A DNA stretch of 64,000 bases from Ralstonia sp. NFACC01 (lineage in GTDB: Bacteria; Pseudomonadota; Gammaproteobacteria; Burkholderiales; Burkholderiaceae), in assembly GCF_900115545.1 (NCBI RefSeq), contig NZ_FOWV01000003.1:558001-622000 (forward strand). The letters run 5' to 3'. The position numbers and the translations under genes are program-made. A model generated the notes under the pieces. That model saw only the letters and a program-made list of their open reading frames with translations, did not search any database and was not told the DNA's origin. Positions 1 through 8,475 of the stretch are shown in pieces. Within the stretch, counting starts at the first letter, position 1; every line of letters starts with the position of its first letter.

Positions 1-1
1 G

Positions 2-748
2 CTTGCGACATGCCTGACGCCTTCGCTGGCGCAGGCACAACTGCAAGTGCCGGCCGGCGCGGAGATCATCCTGGAAGGCCACATCCAGCCGGATCCAACA
101 CACCCGAGCGGCTACCAGCACGCGCTCGAAGGCCCCTTCGGCGATCACACCGGCTATTACAACGAGCAGGACTGGTTCCCCGTGTTCACGGTCGAGCGCA
201 TCACGATGCGCCGCGACCCCATCTATCACTCTACGTATACAGGCAAGCCGCCCGATGAGCCGGCCGTGCTCGGCGTGGCGCTCAATGAAGTGTTCGTGCC
301 GCTGCTGCAGAAGCAGTTTCCGGAGATTGCCGATTTCTATCTGCCGCCCGAGGGCTGCAGCTACCGCATGGCTCTAGTCAGCATGAAGAAGCAATATGCC
401 GGCCACGCCAAGCGCGTAATGTTTGGCGTGTGGAGCTTCCTGCGGCAGTTCATGTATACGAAGTTCATCGTGGTGGTGGACGACGACGTGAACCTGCGCG
501 ACTGGAAGGAAGTGATCTGGGCGATCACCACTCGCGTGGATCCGGCGCGCGACACGGTCATGGTTGAGAACACGCCGATCGACTACCTCGATTTCGCCTC
601 CCCGGTGTCAGGCCTGGGCTCCAAGATGGGCATCGATGCCACCAACAAATGGCCTGGCGAAACCACCCGCGAATGGGGCCAGCCCATCGTCATGGATGCC
701 GCCGTCAAGGCCAAGGTCGACACCATGTGGGACACGCTCTTCCAATAA
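2..748 (+). CDS. ubiD: UbiD-family 4-hydroxy-3-polyprenylbenzoate decarboxylase, C-terminal part
   Basis: The gene runs in from before the window, so the N-terminal half is missing; the first full codon is at base 2. The visible ~248 residues match the C-terminal half of UbiD, the prenylated-FMN enzyme that decarboxylates 4-hydroxy-3-polyprenylbenzoate in ubiquinone synthesis. Recognisable parts are the [14 protein letters not shown] segment, [22 protein letters not shown], the [18 protein letters not shown] segment with its acidic run, and the tail [18 protein letters not shown]. Family assignment is firm; the substrate is inferred from similarity to UbiD. A strong stem-loop follows about 80 bases downstream. 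Confidence 0.93.
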   Translation, partial: LATCLTPSLAQAQLQVPAGAEIILEGHIQPDPTHPSGYQHALEGPFGDHTGYYNEQDWFPVFTVERITMRRDPIYHSTYTGKPPDEPAVLGVALNEVFVPLLQKQFPEIADFYLPPEGCSYRMALVSMKKQYAGHAKRVMFGVWSFLRQFMYTKFIVVVDDDVNLRDWKEVIWAITTRVDPARDTVMVENTPIDYLDFASPVSGLGSKMGIDATNKWPGETTREWGQPIVMDAAVKAKVDTMWDTLFQ

Positions 749-826
749 CCACAAGGCCCGGCGGCTCAGTCTGCGAGCGAACGATCGTTCGGTTATTCTT
801 AGCGAGTTAAGCGACTGCTGCATCTA

Positions 827-863
827 AAAGGCGGGCCCTCTTTGTCGACTGGGCCCGCCTTCC
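827..863 (+). terminator. Strong stem-loop downstream of ubiD
   Basis: Perfect 11-bp arms AAGGCGGGCCC (828-838) and GGGCCCGCCTT (851-861) around a 12-base loop. On the plus strand the T tract is short and broken (TTCCTT); on the minus strand the stem runs into TTTT. It probably ends ubiD transcription. It lies just before the next gene and argues against translation starting upstream of about base 866. Confidence 0.7.
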
Positions 864-877
864 TTATGGAAAACGCC

Positions 878-2389
878 ATGGCCGAAGCACTCGACTCATC
901 ACGCACCGCCGCCAACGCGCTGGAGCGCATCACAGACCGCACCCTCGTCAAAACGCAGTCCTATGTCGACGGCGCCTGGGTGGACGCGGCAGACGGCGCG
1001 ACCTTCCCTGTCTACGACCCAGCCACCAACGCACACCTGACCGACGTCGCCAACCTCGGGCATGCAGAAACGCTGCGCGCGATCGACGCGGCCAACGCGG
1101 CGTGGCCTGCGTGGCGCGAGCTGACTGGGAAGGAGCGCGCAGCGCTGATGCGCCGCTGGTTCGACCTGCTGATTGCCAACGCCGACGACCTCGCCGCACT
1201 GATGACGGCAGAGCAAGGCAAGCCGCTGGCCGAAGCCAAGGGCGAGATCGTCTATGGCGCATCGTTCATCGAGTGGTTTGCCGAAGAAGCCAAGCGCATC
1301 TCGGGCGACGTGATGGCCAGCACCTGGCGCGACAAGCGCATGGTCGTGTTGAAGCAGCCGGTGGGCGTGTGCGCCTCCATCACGCCGTGGAACTTCCCGC
1401 TGGCGATGATCACCCGCAAGGTTGCGCCGGCCATGGCGGCAGGTTGCACCATCGTCATCAAGCCGGCTGAACAGACGCCGCTGTCTGCGCTGGCGATGGC
1501 CGAACTGGCGCACCGCGCGGGCATTCCCAAGGGCGTGGTCAACGTGGTGACGGGCGATGCGGACCGCTCGATCGCCATCGGTAAAGCCCTGTGCGAATCG
1601 CCGATCGTGCGGCATCTGTCGTTCACGGGCTCGACGCCGGTGGGCCGCATCCTGATGCAGCAGTGCTCGCCGACGGTGAAGAAGGTAGCGTTGGAACTTG
1701 GCGGCCATGCGCCGTTCATCGTGTTCGACGACGCCGATATCGATGCCGCCGTTGAGGGCGCGGTGCAGTCGAAGTACCGCAATGCCGGCCAGACGTGCGT
1801 GTGTACGAACCGTTTCTACGTGCATGCCTCGGTGTACGACGTGTTTGTCGAGAAGCTCTCGGCCAAGGTGCGCGGCATCAAAGTCGGCAACGGCTTCGAG
1901 TCGGGCGTGGTGCAAGGCCCGCTGATCGACGATCAGGCCGTGGAGAAAGTGCAGCGCCACATTGACGACGCGACGCTGAAAGGCGCGCGCCTGACCGCCG
2001 GCGGCAAGCTGATGCAGGGCTTCGGCTCGCAGCGTTTTGTCGAGCCCACGGTGCTGGCCGACGCCACGCCCGACATGCTGATCGCGCGCGAAGAAACCTT
2101 CGGCCCCGTCTCCGCCATCTTCAAGTTCCAGGACGAAGCGGAAGTCGTGCGCCTGGCCAACGACACCGAATTTGGCCTGGCGTCGTACTTCTTCAGCCGC
2201 GACATCGGCCGCATCTGGCGCGTGGCCGAGCAGCTCGAATACGGCATGGTCGGCATCAACACGGGGCTGATCTCGAACGAGGTCGCGCCGTTTGGCGGCA
2301 TCAAGCAATCGGGCCTGGGCCGCGAAGGTTCGGTCTACGGCATCGACGAGTATCTCGAACTCAAGTATCTGTGCATGGGCGGCATCTGA
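878..2389 (+). CDS. gabD: NAD(P)-dependent aldehyde dehydrogenase, succinate-semialdehyde dehydrogenase type
   Basis: A 503-residue aldehyde dehydrogenase that aligns along its length with GabD-type succinate-semialdehyde dehydrogenases, which oxidise succinate semialdehyde to succinate in GABA breakdown. The cofactor loop PWNFPLAMITRK, FTGSTPVG, the general base Glu in ELGGHAPF (Glu273) and the nucleophile Cys in NAGQTCVCTNRF (Cys307) are present, followed by EETFGPV and PFGGIKQSGLGREG near the end. I chose ATG 878 because GGA lies about 7 bases upstream; ATG 866 and TTG 842 are in frame, but 842 falls inside the terminator stem. No gabT is adjacent, so the exact aldehyde is inferred. Acetoacetyl-CoA synthetase follows on the same strand. 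Confidence 0.9.
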   Translation: MAEALDSSRTAANALERITDRTLVKTQSYVDGAWVDAADGATFPVYDPATNAHLTDVANLGHAETLRAIDAANAAWPAWRELTGKERAALMRRWFDLLIANADDLAALMTAEQGKPLAEAKGEIVYGASFIEWFAEEAKRISGDVMASTWRDKRMVVLKQPVGVCASITPWNFPLAMITRKVAPAMAAGCTIVIKPAEQTPLSALAMAELAHRAGIPKGVVNVVTGDADRSIAIGKALCESPIVRHLSFTGSTPVGRILMQQCSPTVKKVALELGGHAPFIVFDDADIDAAVEGAVQSKYRNAGQTCVCTNRFYVHASVYDVFVEKLSAKVRGIKVGNGFESGVVQGPLIDDQAVEKVQRHIDDATLKGARLTAGGKLMQGFGSQRFVEPTVLADATPDMLIAREETFGPVSAIFKFQDEAEVVRLANDTEFGLASYFFSRDIGRIWRVAEQLEYGMVGINTGLISNEVAPFGGIKQSGLGREGSVYGIDEYLELKYLCMGGI

Positions 2390-2469
2390 AACGCCATCCC
2401 CCCTTGGCCGACCTGCCACATCGATAGAGCGGGCGGCCTTCCCCCTTGCCTGACCGGCGGAGGAGACAC

Positions 2470-4524
2470 ATGAGCACCATCCAGGAAGGCGCCCTGCTCT
2501 GGACGCCATCGGCGGACTTCATCGCACGCGCGCGCCTGACGCATTACCTCGACTGGCTTGCGCGCGAACGCGGGCTGCGCTTCTCGGCAACCACGCCCGA
2601 GGGCTACGCGCAACTCTGGGAATGGTCTACCACTGAACTTGAAGCGTTTTGGACGTCGGTCTGGGATTACCTCGACCTGCGCGCCTCGACACCGTTCACG
2701 CAGATGCTGGGCGACCGCACCATGCCGGGCGCGCAGTGGCTGGTAGGCGCCAAACTGAACTACGTCGATCAGGTCATGCGTCATGTGGAGGAAGGCGGCA
2801 GCCCCGACCGCACCGCCATCCGCTACGCCAGCGAGACCAAACCGCTGGCCGACCTGTCATGGCGCGCACTGCGCCAACGCGTTGCCTCGCTGGCGGATGC
2901 GCTGCGCAAGATGGGCGTGGTGCCGGGCGACCGCGTGGCCGCGTATCTGTCGAATACGCCGGACGCGATTGTGGCGTTTCTCGCCACGGCCAGCGTCGGG
3001 GCGATCTGGTCCGTCTGCGCGCCCGACATGGGGCAAGTGGCCGTGACCGACCGCTTCCGGCAGATCGAGCCCAAAGTGCTGATCGCGGTGGACGGCTATC
3101 ACTACGGCGGCCGCGCATTTGACCGCACCGACGTGGTCGCAGAGATGCTCGCCGCGCTGCCGACGGTCGAACACCTCGTCGTCGTGCCGCAGTTGCTTGG
3201 CGATATCAACCGCGCGCGCTTCCCGGACGCCCACGACTGGCGCGACTTGACGGCCAGCGACGTGCCGCTCGTCATCACACCGGTCGCCGCAGACCACCCG
3301 CTGTGGATTCTGTATTCGTCCGGCACCACCGGCATGCCCAAGCCGATCGTGCACGGCCACGGCGGCTTGCTGCTCGTGCAGACGATGATGGGCGCGCTGC
3401 ATCTCGACCTCGGCCCCGACGACGTCTACCACTGGTACAGCAGCACCGGCTGGGTCATGTGGAATTCGCAGGCGAGCGGCCTGCTCGGCGGCGTGACGCT
3501 CGCCATCTACGACGGCAATCCCGGCACGCCCGATCTCAATACGCTGTGGCGTTTCGCGCAGGATGCAGGCGTGACCTTCTTTGGCGCCGGGGCGGCGTTC
3601 TTCGCCAATTGCCTGAAGGCCGGCATCGAACCCGGTCGCAATTTCGACCTGTCGAAACTGCGTGCGGTCGGCTCGACCGGTTCGCCGCTCTCTGCCGAGG
3701 CGTACGACTGGATCTACCACCACGTGAAGGCCGACGTCTGGCTCAATCCGATTTCCGGGGGCACCGACTTCGCCGGATGCTTTGTGGGAGGCGTCGCCAC
3801 GCTGCCCGTCTATGCGGGCGAGATGCAATGCCGCAACCTCGGCTCGCGTGTGGAAGCTCTGGACGAAGCTGGCCAACCGCTGATCGACGCGGTGGGCGAA
3901 CTGGTGTGCACGGCACCCATCCCGTCGATGCCGCTCTTCTTCTGGGGCGACACCGATGGCAGCCGCTACCGCGACAGCTACTTCGATATGTACCCCGGCC
4001 AGTGGCGCCACGGCGACTGGATCAAGATCACCCCGCGCGGCGGCGCCATCATCTACGGCCGGTCCGACGCCACCATCAATCGCCACGGCATCCGCATGGG
4101 CACAGCCGAGCTGTACCGCGTGGTGGAAGACCTGCCCGAAGTGCTCGACAGCCTTGTCGTCGACCTGGAATTTCTCGGCCGGGAATCGTTCATGCCGCTG
4201 TTCGTCGTGCTGCGCGAAGGCGCGACGCTCGACGACACGCTGCGCAGCACGATCAACGCGCGCATCAAGGCAGGGCTATCGGCCCGGCATGTGCCCAACG
4301 TGGTCGTACAGGCGCCCGGCGTGCCCCGCACGCTCTCGGGCAAGAAAATGGAAGTGCCGATGAAGAAGCTGCTGCTGGGCGCGCCGCCCGAGCGCGTTGC
4401 CAACCCTGATGCGATGGCCAATCCAGACGTTCTGGCGTGGTATGCGAGCTACGCCCAGTCGTTGGCTCAGAACAGCGGCACCGCCGGTGAGCCCGCACCA
4501 GCACTGGAATCGTGGCGGAGCTAG
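2470..4524 (+). CDS. aacS: Acetoacetate--CoA ligase (acetoacetyl-CoA synthetase)
   Basis: A 684-residue ANL-superfamily adenylate-forming enzyme of the AacS family, which activates acetoacetate to acetoacetyl-CoA with ATP and CoA and links ketone-body use to PHB or sterol-like building blocks. The N-terminus (LLWTPSADFIARARLTHYLDWL) is typical of AacS rather than short acetyl-CoA synthetases. The AMP-binding P-loop YSSGTTGMPKP starts near residue 282, YHWYSSTGWVMWN near 322, and the ligase lysine lies in LSGKKMEVP (Lys625). The start is ATG 2470, 6 bases after GGAGGAGA; an in-frame TTG 24 bases upstream lacks a site. A short GACCAA/TTGGTC stem sits just after the stop. Confidence 0.93.
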   Translation: MSTIQEGALLWTPSADFIARARLTHYLDWLARERGLRFSATTPEGYAQLWEWSTTELEAFWTSVWDYLDLRASTPFTQMLGDRTMPGAQWLVGAKLNYVDQVMRHVEEGGSPDRTAIRYASETKPLADLSWRALRQRVASLADALRKMGVVPGDRVAAYLSNTPDAIVAFLATASVGAIWSVCAPDMGQVAVTDRFRQIEPKVLIAVDGYHYGGRAFDRTDVVAEMLAALPTVEHLVVVPQLLGDINRARFPDAHDWRDLTASDVPLVITPVAADHPLWILYSSGTTGMPKPIVHGHGGLLLVQTMMGALHLDLGPDDVYHWYSSTGWVMWNSQASGLLGGVTLAIYDGNPGTPDLNTLWRFAQDAGVTFFGAGAAFFANCLKAGIEPGRNFDLSKLRAVGSTGSPLSAEAYDWIYHHVKADVWLNPISGGTDFAGCFVGGVATLPVYAGEMQCRNLGSRVEALDEAGQPLIDAVGELVCTAPIPSMPLFFWGDTDGSRYRDSYFDMYPGQWRHGDWIKITPRGGAIIYGRSDATINRHGIRMGTAELYRVVEDLPEVLDSLVVDLEFLGRESFMPLFVVLREGATLDDTLRSTINARIKAGLSARHVPNVVVQAPGVPRTLSGKKMEVPMKKLLLGAPPERVANPDAMANPDVLAWYASYAQSLAQNSGTAGEPAPALESWRS

Positions 4525-4653
4525 ACCAATCGTTGGTCCCTCGGTTCACAATCTCCGCCAATTGAACGATGGCACGGCCCGGATGTGATGACTAACGTAC
4601 AGCTTGCACCGGTACATCAAGATGCCGGGCGAGCTGTTTAACGGGGAATCACT

Positions 4654-5367
4654 ATGCTTGCAACGACGAACGTCCTCGTCAAAACCGAGGACGGCCGTGA
4701 AGCCTTGGCCGAGCGCCGCCACGACATGCAGATGCGCCAGCGCCATCTGCTGATCCTCATCGACGGTGCCCGCACGGTCGGCCAACTGCATCAACTGCTG
4801 AGCGACTGGCCGGACCTAGATGAACTGCTGGTGGGGCTGCAACAGGCTGGCATGGTCGACGTTCTGCCGGGGTTCTCGCTTGAGAACGCAACGGCCGCAC
4901 AACCGTTCGACCCCATCGCCCACTTCAACCGTCCCTTGCTCGACGATGACGGCGACAGCGTCCCTGCTGCCCTGTCGCTCATCTACGACGAACTGCCGCC
5001 GTTGACGGGCATGACGCTCGGTCTGCAAGCGGTAGCTGCCCCCATCGACGAGCCTGCGGCCAATGACCCAAGCGCGCCGCCTGCGGCTCCGGTCCAGACT
5101 TTTTCTGTGCCACAGCCTGCCGTTCCGCCGGAGTTGGCCGACGTGTTGCCCAACGTGGTCAAGGTCGAGTTGATGCGTTTGGCTGTGCAGCACTTCGGTT
5201 CGGCTGCGGGTGCCGCCATGCCGCTGCTGCGCGCCTGCAAGGAAGACCCGCAATCGCTGTGCGAAGTGGTTGCGGCGTGCGCGAAGGCTGCGGCCCCAAC
5301 GGCAGGCGAACACGCCGCTGCGAAGTTCGTGGATGCGGCCATGCGGGCGATGGCGCTGCGGCGCTAG
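4654..5367 (+). CDS. Conserved hypothetical protein, possible regulatory winged-helix-like N-terminus
   Basis: A 237-residue soluble protein with no signal peptide or membrane segment. The first ~70 residues (KTEDGREALAERR, RQRHLLILIDGARTVGQL, LDELLVGLQQAGMVDVL) resemble a small helical domain often found in uncharacterised betaproteobacterial proteins, built like a degenerate winged helix. A Pro/Ala-rich linker spans about residues 115-160. The C-terminal ~75 residues are helical (VKVELMRLAVQHFGSAAGAAMPLL) with several Cys residues (ACKEDPQSLCEVVAACAK). The start has GGGGAA upstream. It stands alone, 130 bases after aacS and convergent with the aminotransferase. Codon use is host-like. I do not recognise a function. 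Confidence 0.75.
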   Translation: MLATTNVLVKTEDGREALAERRHDMQMRQRHLLILIDGARTVGQLHQLLSDWPDLDELLVGLQQAGMVDVLPGFSLENATAAQPFDPIAHFNRPLLDDDGDSVPAALSLIYDELPPLTGMTLGLQAVAAPIDEPAANDPSAPPAAPVQTFSVPQPAVPPELADVLPNVVKVELMRLAVQHFGSAAGAAMPLLRACKEDPQSLCEVVAACAKAAAPTAGEHAAAKFVDAAMRAMALRR

Positions 5368-5451
5368 GCAACGGCACCGATGTGAGCGCGACCAGCTTCC
5401 AGACAGTGCAGAGCGCGCTGCCTGGGTTCAAAGCGAAGTCATCCAGGTCGT

Positions 5452-6657
5452 TCAGGCCAACGCACAAGCCATGTCCGAAGCCACGGTGACGAGCGCGCCG
5501 GCCACCCGGTCGATCTGCTCCGGTGCGAGTCCCGCAATATTGATCCGGCCGCCCTGAGTGCCATAGATGGCGTGATCTGCGCGCAAACGCTCCATGGCAT
5601 CAGCATCCAGCGGCAGCATGGAAAACATGCCTTTGTGCCGCGACAGATTCTGTAGCGAAACGGGAGCGCCCAGACTGGCCAGTGCGTCATCCAGACGGCG
5701 CCGGTTGCCCACAATGCGCTGACGCATGTGCTCCAACTCGTTACGCCAGGACGCCGTCAATGCGACATCGTCAAGGATGGCCGCCACGATGGCCGCGCCG
5801 TGGTCCGGCGGCATCGAATAGTTGCTGCGTGTGATGCGCTCCAGCACGCCGCCAACCGGCTGCAGAGCCGCCCTGTTCTTGCCAATCACCATCGCCGCGC
5901 CGGTGCGTTCGCAGTACAGGCCCATGCTCTTCGAGCAGCTTGCCGCCACCAGCACCGTATCAAGCGCATCGACGACCAACCGCAGGCCCGCGGTATCCTG
6001 CTCCAGACCATCGGCGAGACCCAGATACGCCATGTCGACCAGGGGGATCAGGCCCTGCTTCGCGCAGCGCTCCGCCACGGTTTGCCAGACCCCGACGCCC
6101 ATGTCGATGCCGGTCGGGTTGTGGCAGCAACCGTGCAGCAGAACGATATCGCCAGCACGCGCAGCCCACAGGTCCGCGAACATGGCATCCGCGTCGAGCA
6201 GCCCGCCTTCGGCACGCCAGCGGTAGCGGTTCACTGCAAGCCCGGCCGCTCGCATGATGGGCACGTGGTTGACGTAGCCGGGGTCAGACACCCAAACACG
6301 AGCACCGGGCGAAGCCACGGCGATGAAGTCAGCGAGCAACCGGAGCGCGCCGGTCCCACCCACGGTCTGCATCGTGTGCTGGCGTGCCAGGCGACCTACG
6401 TCGTTGCCGAGCAGCAGCGTCGCCAATCCGGCATTGAAGTCGGTATTGCCAGCCAGCCCACGGTAAGCCTTGGAGGCACCGGTGGCGGCCAGGCGCTCTT
6501 CGGCGGCCTTCACTGCGGCCATGACCGGCGTCTGCCCGGTGTCATCGCGGTAGACGCCCACCACAAGATCAACCTTGTCGGGCCGAGGGTCCGCGCGAAA
6601 AGCAGCGGTTAGCCCCCATAGCGGGTCCGGGGCAACGGTGGCGAGACTTGCGAGCAT
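5452..6657 (-). CDS. Aromatic/aspartate-type class I aminotransferase
   Basis: A 401-residue fold-type I PLP aminotransferase of the AspC/TyrB subgroup, transferring an amino group between aromatic amino acids or aspartate and 2-oxoacids. Seen: N-terminal DPLWGLTAAFRADPRPDKVDL and VGVYRDDTGQTPV, the SKAYRGLAG substrate loop, HGCCHNPTGIDM, the PLP lysine in SCSKSMGLYCER (Lys243), and the C-terminal GRINIAGL (AspC/TyrB have GRxNxAG). The usual HNPTG is preceded by CC rather than CA. It lies 31 bases downstream of an EamA exporter on the same strand, with a divergent Lrp regulator beyond, suggesting an amino-acid-responsive catabolism and export unit. Aromatic versus aspartate preference cannot be settled by eye. 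Confidence 0.88.
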   Translation of the reverse strand: MLASLATVAPDPLWGLTAAFRADPRPDKVDLVVGVYRDDTGQTPVMAAVKAAEERLAATGASKAYRGLAGNTDFNAGLATLLLGNDVGRLARQHTMQTVGGTGALRLLADFIAVASPGARVWVSDPGYVNHVPIMRAAGLAVNRYRWRAEGGLLDADAMFADLWAARAGDIVLLHGCCHNPTGIDMGVGVWQTVAERCAKQGLIPLVDMAYLGLADGLEQDTAGLRLVVDALDTVLVAASCSKSMGLYCERTGAAMVIGKNRAALQPVGGVLERITRSNYSMPPDHGAAIVAAILDDVALTASWRNELEHMRQRIVGNRRRLDDALASLGAPVSLQNLSRHKGMFSMLPLDADAMERLRADHAIYGTQGGRINIAGLAPEQIDRVAGALVTVASDMACALA

Positions 6658-6688
6658 GGTGTGGTCTCCGGAAGAGCGATGCGATGGT

Positions 6689-7615
6689 CTATGCGCGGTT
6701 TGCGAGGATCACGCCAGCGGTGATCACGGCAATGCCGCAGGCAACAGTCAGCGTCAGCGATTCACCAAGCAAAGGCACCGCGCCGAGGCAGGCCAGCGCG
6801 GGCGCCAGCGAGCCGATGGCGGAACAGCGCGGCGTATCCAGATGACGAATCGCCAGCGCATAGGACAGACTGGAAATCACGCCAACCCCCAAGCCCTGGG
6901 CCAGCAGGAAAGGCATAGCGTTGGCCACGGTGAAGTGCCCGACATGACTGTCGACCACGCCCAGGCTCACCAGCAGCGCCGTCAGCAAGAAGGACGGCAC
7001 GCTCAGCAGCAATGCGCAACCGATGGCATCGAGCCCCGCCCGACGCAGCCCCAGCGTGTAGCTGCCCCAGAGCAGACTCGCCAGCAACAGCAATCCGGCA
7101 CCGGCGACAAACGCGCCATGCGACACGTGCGATTGCGAGACCAACAGGAGCAGCACGCCTGCGAGGATGATCGCGATCGCCCGCCCGCGTGCCGCAGCGA
7201 TGCGCTGGCGGTCGACCACATACGCGATCAGCGCCACCGACAACGGCGTCGTGCCCGCGATCAACGCAGCCACGTGCGCGGCCGATGTCACCTTGCCGCC
7301 GGCCGAAGCCATGAAGAAGAACGGCACGCCGCCGCCCATCAGGACCATCAGCGCGCTGAGCGGCTTCACCCGCCGCAGCATCGGCCAGCGGGCGGGCAGG
7401 AACGGCAACAGCAACAAGGTCGGCAGGCCGAATCGGATGAGCGCCACGTCGGCAGGCGCCAGCGGCGAAGCGCCAATGGCCCGGATCGACAGCGCGAACC
7501 CGGCCCAGATCAGCACCGTCAGCACCATCGCCGCATACCCGATTAGCGGGTTGGCCTGGAAGGCATTTCGCCCAGCCTGCGCGCCCACGCCCACCGTCAA
7601 TGTCGAACCACGCAT
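6689..7615 (-). CDS. EamA/DMT-family transporter (RhaT/YdcZ-like exporter)
   Basis: A ~308-residue inner-membrane protein with about ten hydrophobic helices arranged as two EamA repeats (around residues 20-150 and 165-300). Helices include YAAMVLTVLIWAGFALSIRA, AIAIILAGVLLLLV and VACGIAVITAGVIL. DMT proteins commonly export amino acids or metabolites; the substrate here is unknown. I chose ATG 7615 because GAGGG sits about 8 bases upstream; frames up to 7660 or 7720 would add an unlikely charged leader. It leads the aminotransferase gene and is divergent from the Lrp gene, so an amino-acid substrate is a fair inference. Confidence 0.85.
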   Translation of the reverse strand: MRGSTLTVGVGAQAGRNAFQANPLIGYAAMVLTVLIWAGFALSIRAIGASPLAPADVALIRFGLPTLLLLPFLPARWPMLRRVKPLSALMVLMGGGVPFFFMASAGGKVTSAAHVAALIAGTTPLSVALIAYVVDRQRIAAARGRAIAIILAGVLLLLVSQSHVSHGAFVAGAGLLLLASLLWGSYTLGLRRAGLDAIGCALLLSVPSFLLTALLVSLGVVDSHVGHFTVANAMPFLLAQGLGVGVISSLSYALAIRHLDTPRCSAIGSLAPALACLGAVPLLGESLTLTVACGIAVITAGVILANRA

Positions 7616-7734
7616 ACCGCCCACCCTCGATTTCAGAATGGAGACAGAATGCCCCAGCATGAAAAGTAGTATCTTGCGATTTCCACTAATGCTGCGCGTC
7701 GCTTTGGCAGAACCTGCCACTCTGGAAAAATCAC

Positions 7735-8241
7735 ATGGATAAGAAAGACAGGCAGATCATTGCCGCACTTCAAAAAGAGGGGCGCTTGACCAACCAGGAG
7801 CTATCGGAGCGGGTCAACCTGTCGCCCTCACCCTGCCTGCGCCGGCTGCGGTTGCTGGAAGACGCGGGCATCATCCGCGGCTACACGGCTATCGTTGATG
7901 AAGAGGCGTACGGGCTGCCGGTCACGGCGTTCGTGCATATTCGTCTGCAGCAGCACTCGCGGGAGGTGGTCTCGACGTTCGAGAACCGCATCCGCGCCAT
8001 CGACGCGATCCTCGATTGCTACGTGCTGACTGGCGAGGCGGATTACCTGCTGCGCGTGCTGGTGGAAAGCCTGCAGGACTATGAGCAGTTCGTGCGCGGA
8101 CAATTGCATGCCATCCCGGGCATCGCCGCCATCGACACGAGCTTTGCGTATGGCGTGGTCAAGCGCTCGACGGTGTTCCCGGCGTGGGATGAGAACAAGA
8201 GGAGTACGGTGCGCAAACACAGGCCGGAAAGCGCACGCTAG
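7735..8241 (+). CDS. Lrp/AsnC-family transcriptional regulator
   Basis: A 168-residue Lrp/AsnC protein. The N-terminal AsnC helix-turn-helix covers about residues 4-60 (DRQIIAALQKEGRLTNQELSERV, then LSPSPCLRRLRLLEDAGIIRGY), and the C-terminal RAM ligand domain covers about 65-150 (ILDCYVLTGEADYLLRVLV). Such regulators sense amino acids and usually control an adjacent transporter or enzyme. The 119-base spacer to the divergent EamA exporter start is the natural operator region, so the exporter and aminotransferase are the likely targets. This is inferred from arrangement, not from a visible binding site. Confidence 0.93.
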   Translation: MDKKDRQIIAALQKEGRLTNQELSERVNLSPSPCLRRLRLLEDAGIIRGYTAIVDEEAYGLPVTAFVHIRLQQHSREVVSTFENRIRAIDAILDCYVLTGEADYLLRVLVESLQDYEQFVRGQLHAIPGIAAIDTSFAYGVVKRSTVFPAWDENKRSTVRKHRPESAR

Positions 8242-8275
8242 CCCGCTTTTCTCGCTAACATCTACGTCCGGCCGC

Positions 8276-8305
8276 TTGCCGAATCTCTGCAACCCCGCAT
8301 AAAAT
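8276..8305 (+). promoter_or_regulatory. Promoter of tRNA-Gly
   Basis: TTGCCG (8276-8281) and TAAAAT (8300-8305) with an 18-base spacer match sigma-70 boxes 4/6 and 5/6. The -10 ends 10 bases before the mature tRNA, with a GC-rich discriminator (GACGGGC), as expected for a growth-rate-controlled stable-RNA promoter. Confidence 0.6.
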
Positions 8306-8315
8306 GACGGGCTAC

Positions 8316-8389
8316 GCGGGCGTCGTATAATGGTAATACCCTAGCTTCCCAAGCTAGAGCCGTGGGTTCGATTCCCATCGCCCGCTCCA
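8316..8389 (+). tRNA. tRNA-Gly (anticodon CCC)
   Basis: A full cloverleaf: acceptor GCGGGCG pairs with CGCCCGC (8379-8385), D-arm with AATGGTAA, anticodon stem CTAGC/GCTAG around the loop TTCCCAA giving anticodon CCC at 8348-8350, a 4-base variable loop AGCC, T-arm GTGGG-TTCGATT-CCCAT, discriminator T and encoded CCA (8387-8389). It reads GGG. The loop has seven bases only if the anticodon is CCC, which rules out TCC. Confidence 0.95.
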
Positions 8390-8403
8390 CCGAACAGTCT
8401 GAA

Positions 8404-8425
8404 GCCGCCCTCGGCGGCTTTTTTG
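8404..8425 (+). terminator. Rho-independent terminator after tRNA-Gly
   Basis: Stem GCCGCC / GGCGGC with loop CTC followed by TTTTTTG, 15 bases past the tRNA CCA end. A classic intrinsic terminator. It lies about 50 bases before the chosen trmB start, so trmB must have its own promoter or rely on readthrough. Confidence 0.9.
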
Positions 8426-8475
8426 TTGCCTGCGCGCCCGCCATTCCATCAACGGGCAACCGGCACGGGATCTCC

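Noticed and set aside
899-2509. 536-codon open frame on the minus strand opposite gabD
   Set aside because: High-GC antisense shadow: the product is Arg/His/Asp-rich with no family, and the plus strand encodes a complete aldehyde dehydrogenase.
4524-4538. GACCAA/TTGGTC stem after aacS as terminator
   Set aside because: Only 6 bp and no T tract; too weak to list as a feature.
8346-8352. tRNA-Gly with anticodon TCC
   Set aside because: The seven-base loop TTCCCAA places CCC at positions 34-36; TCC would break the stem lengths.
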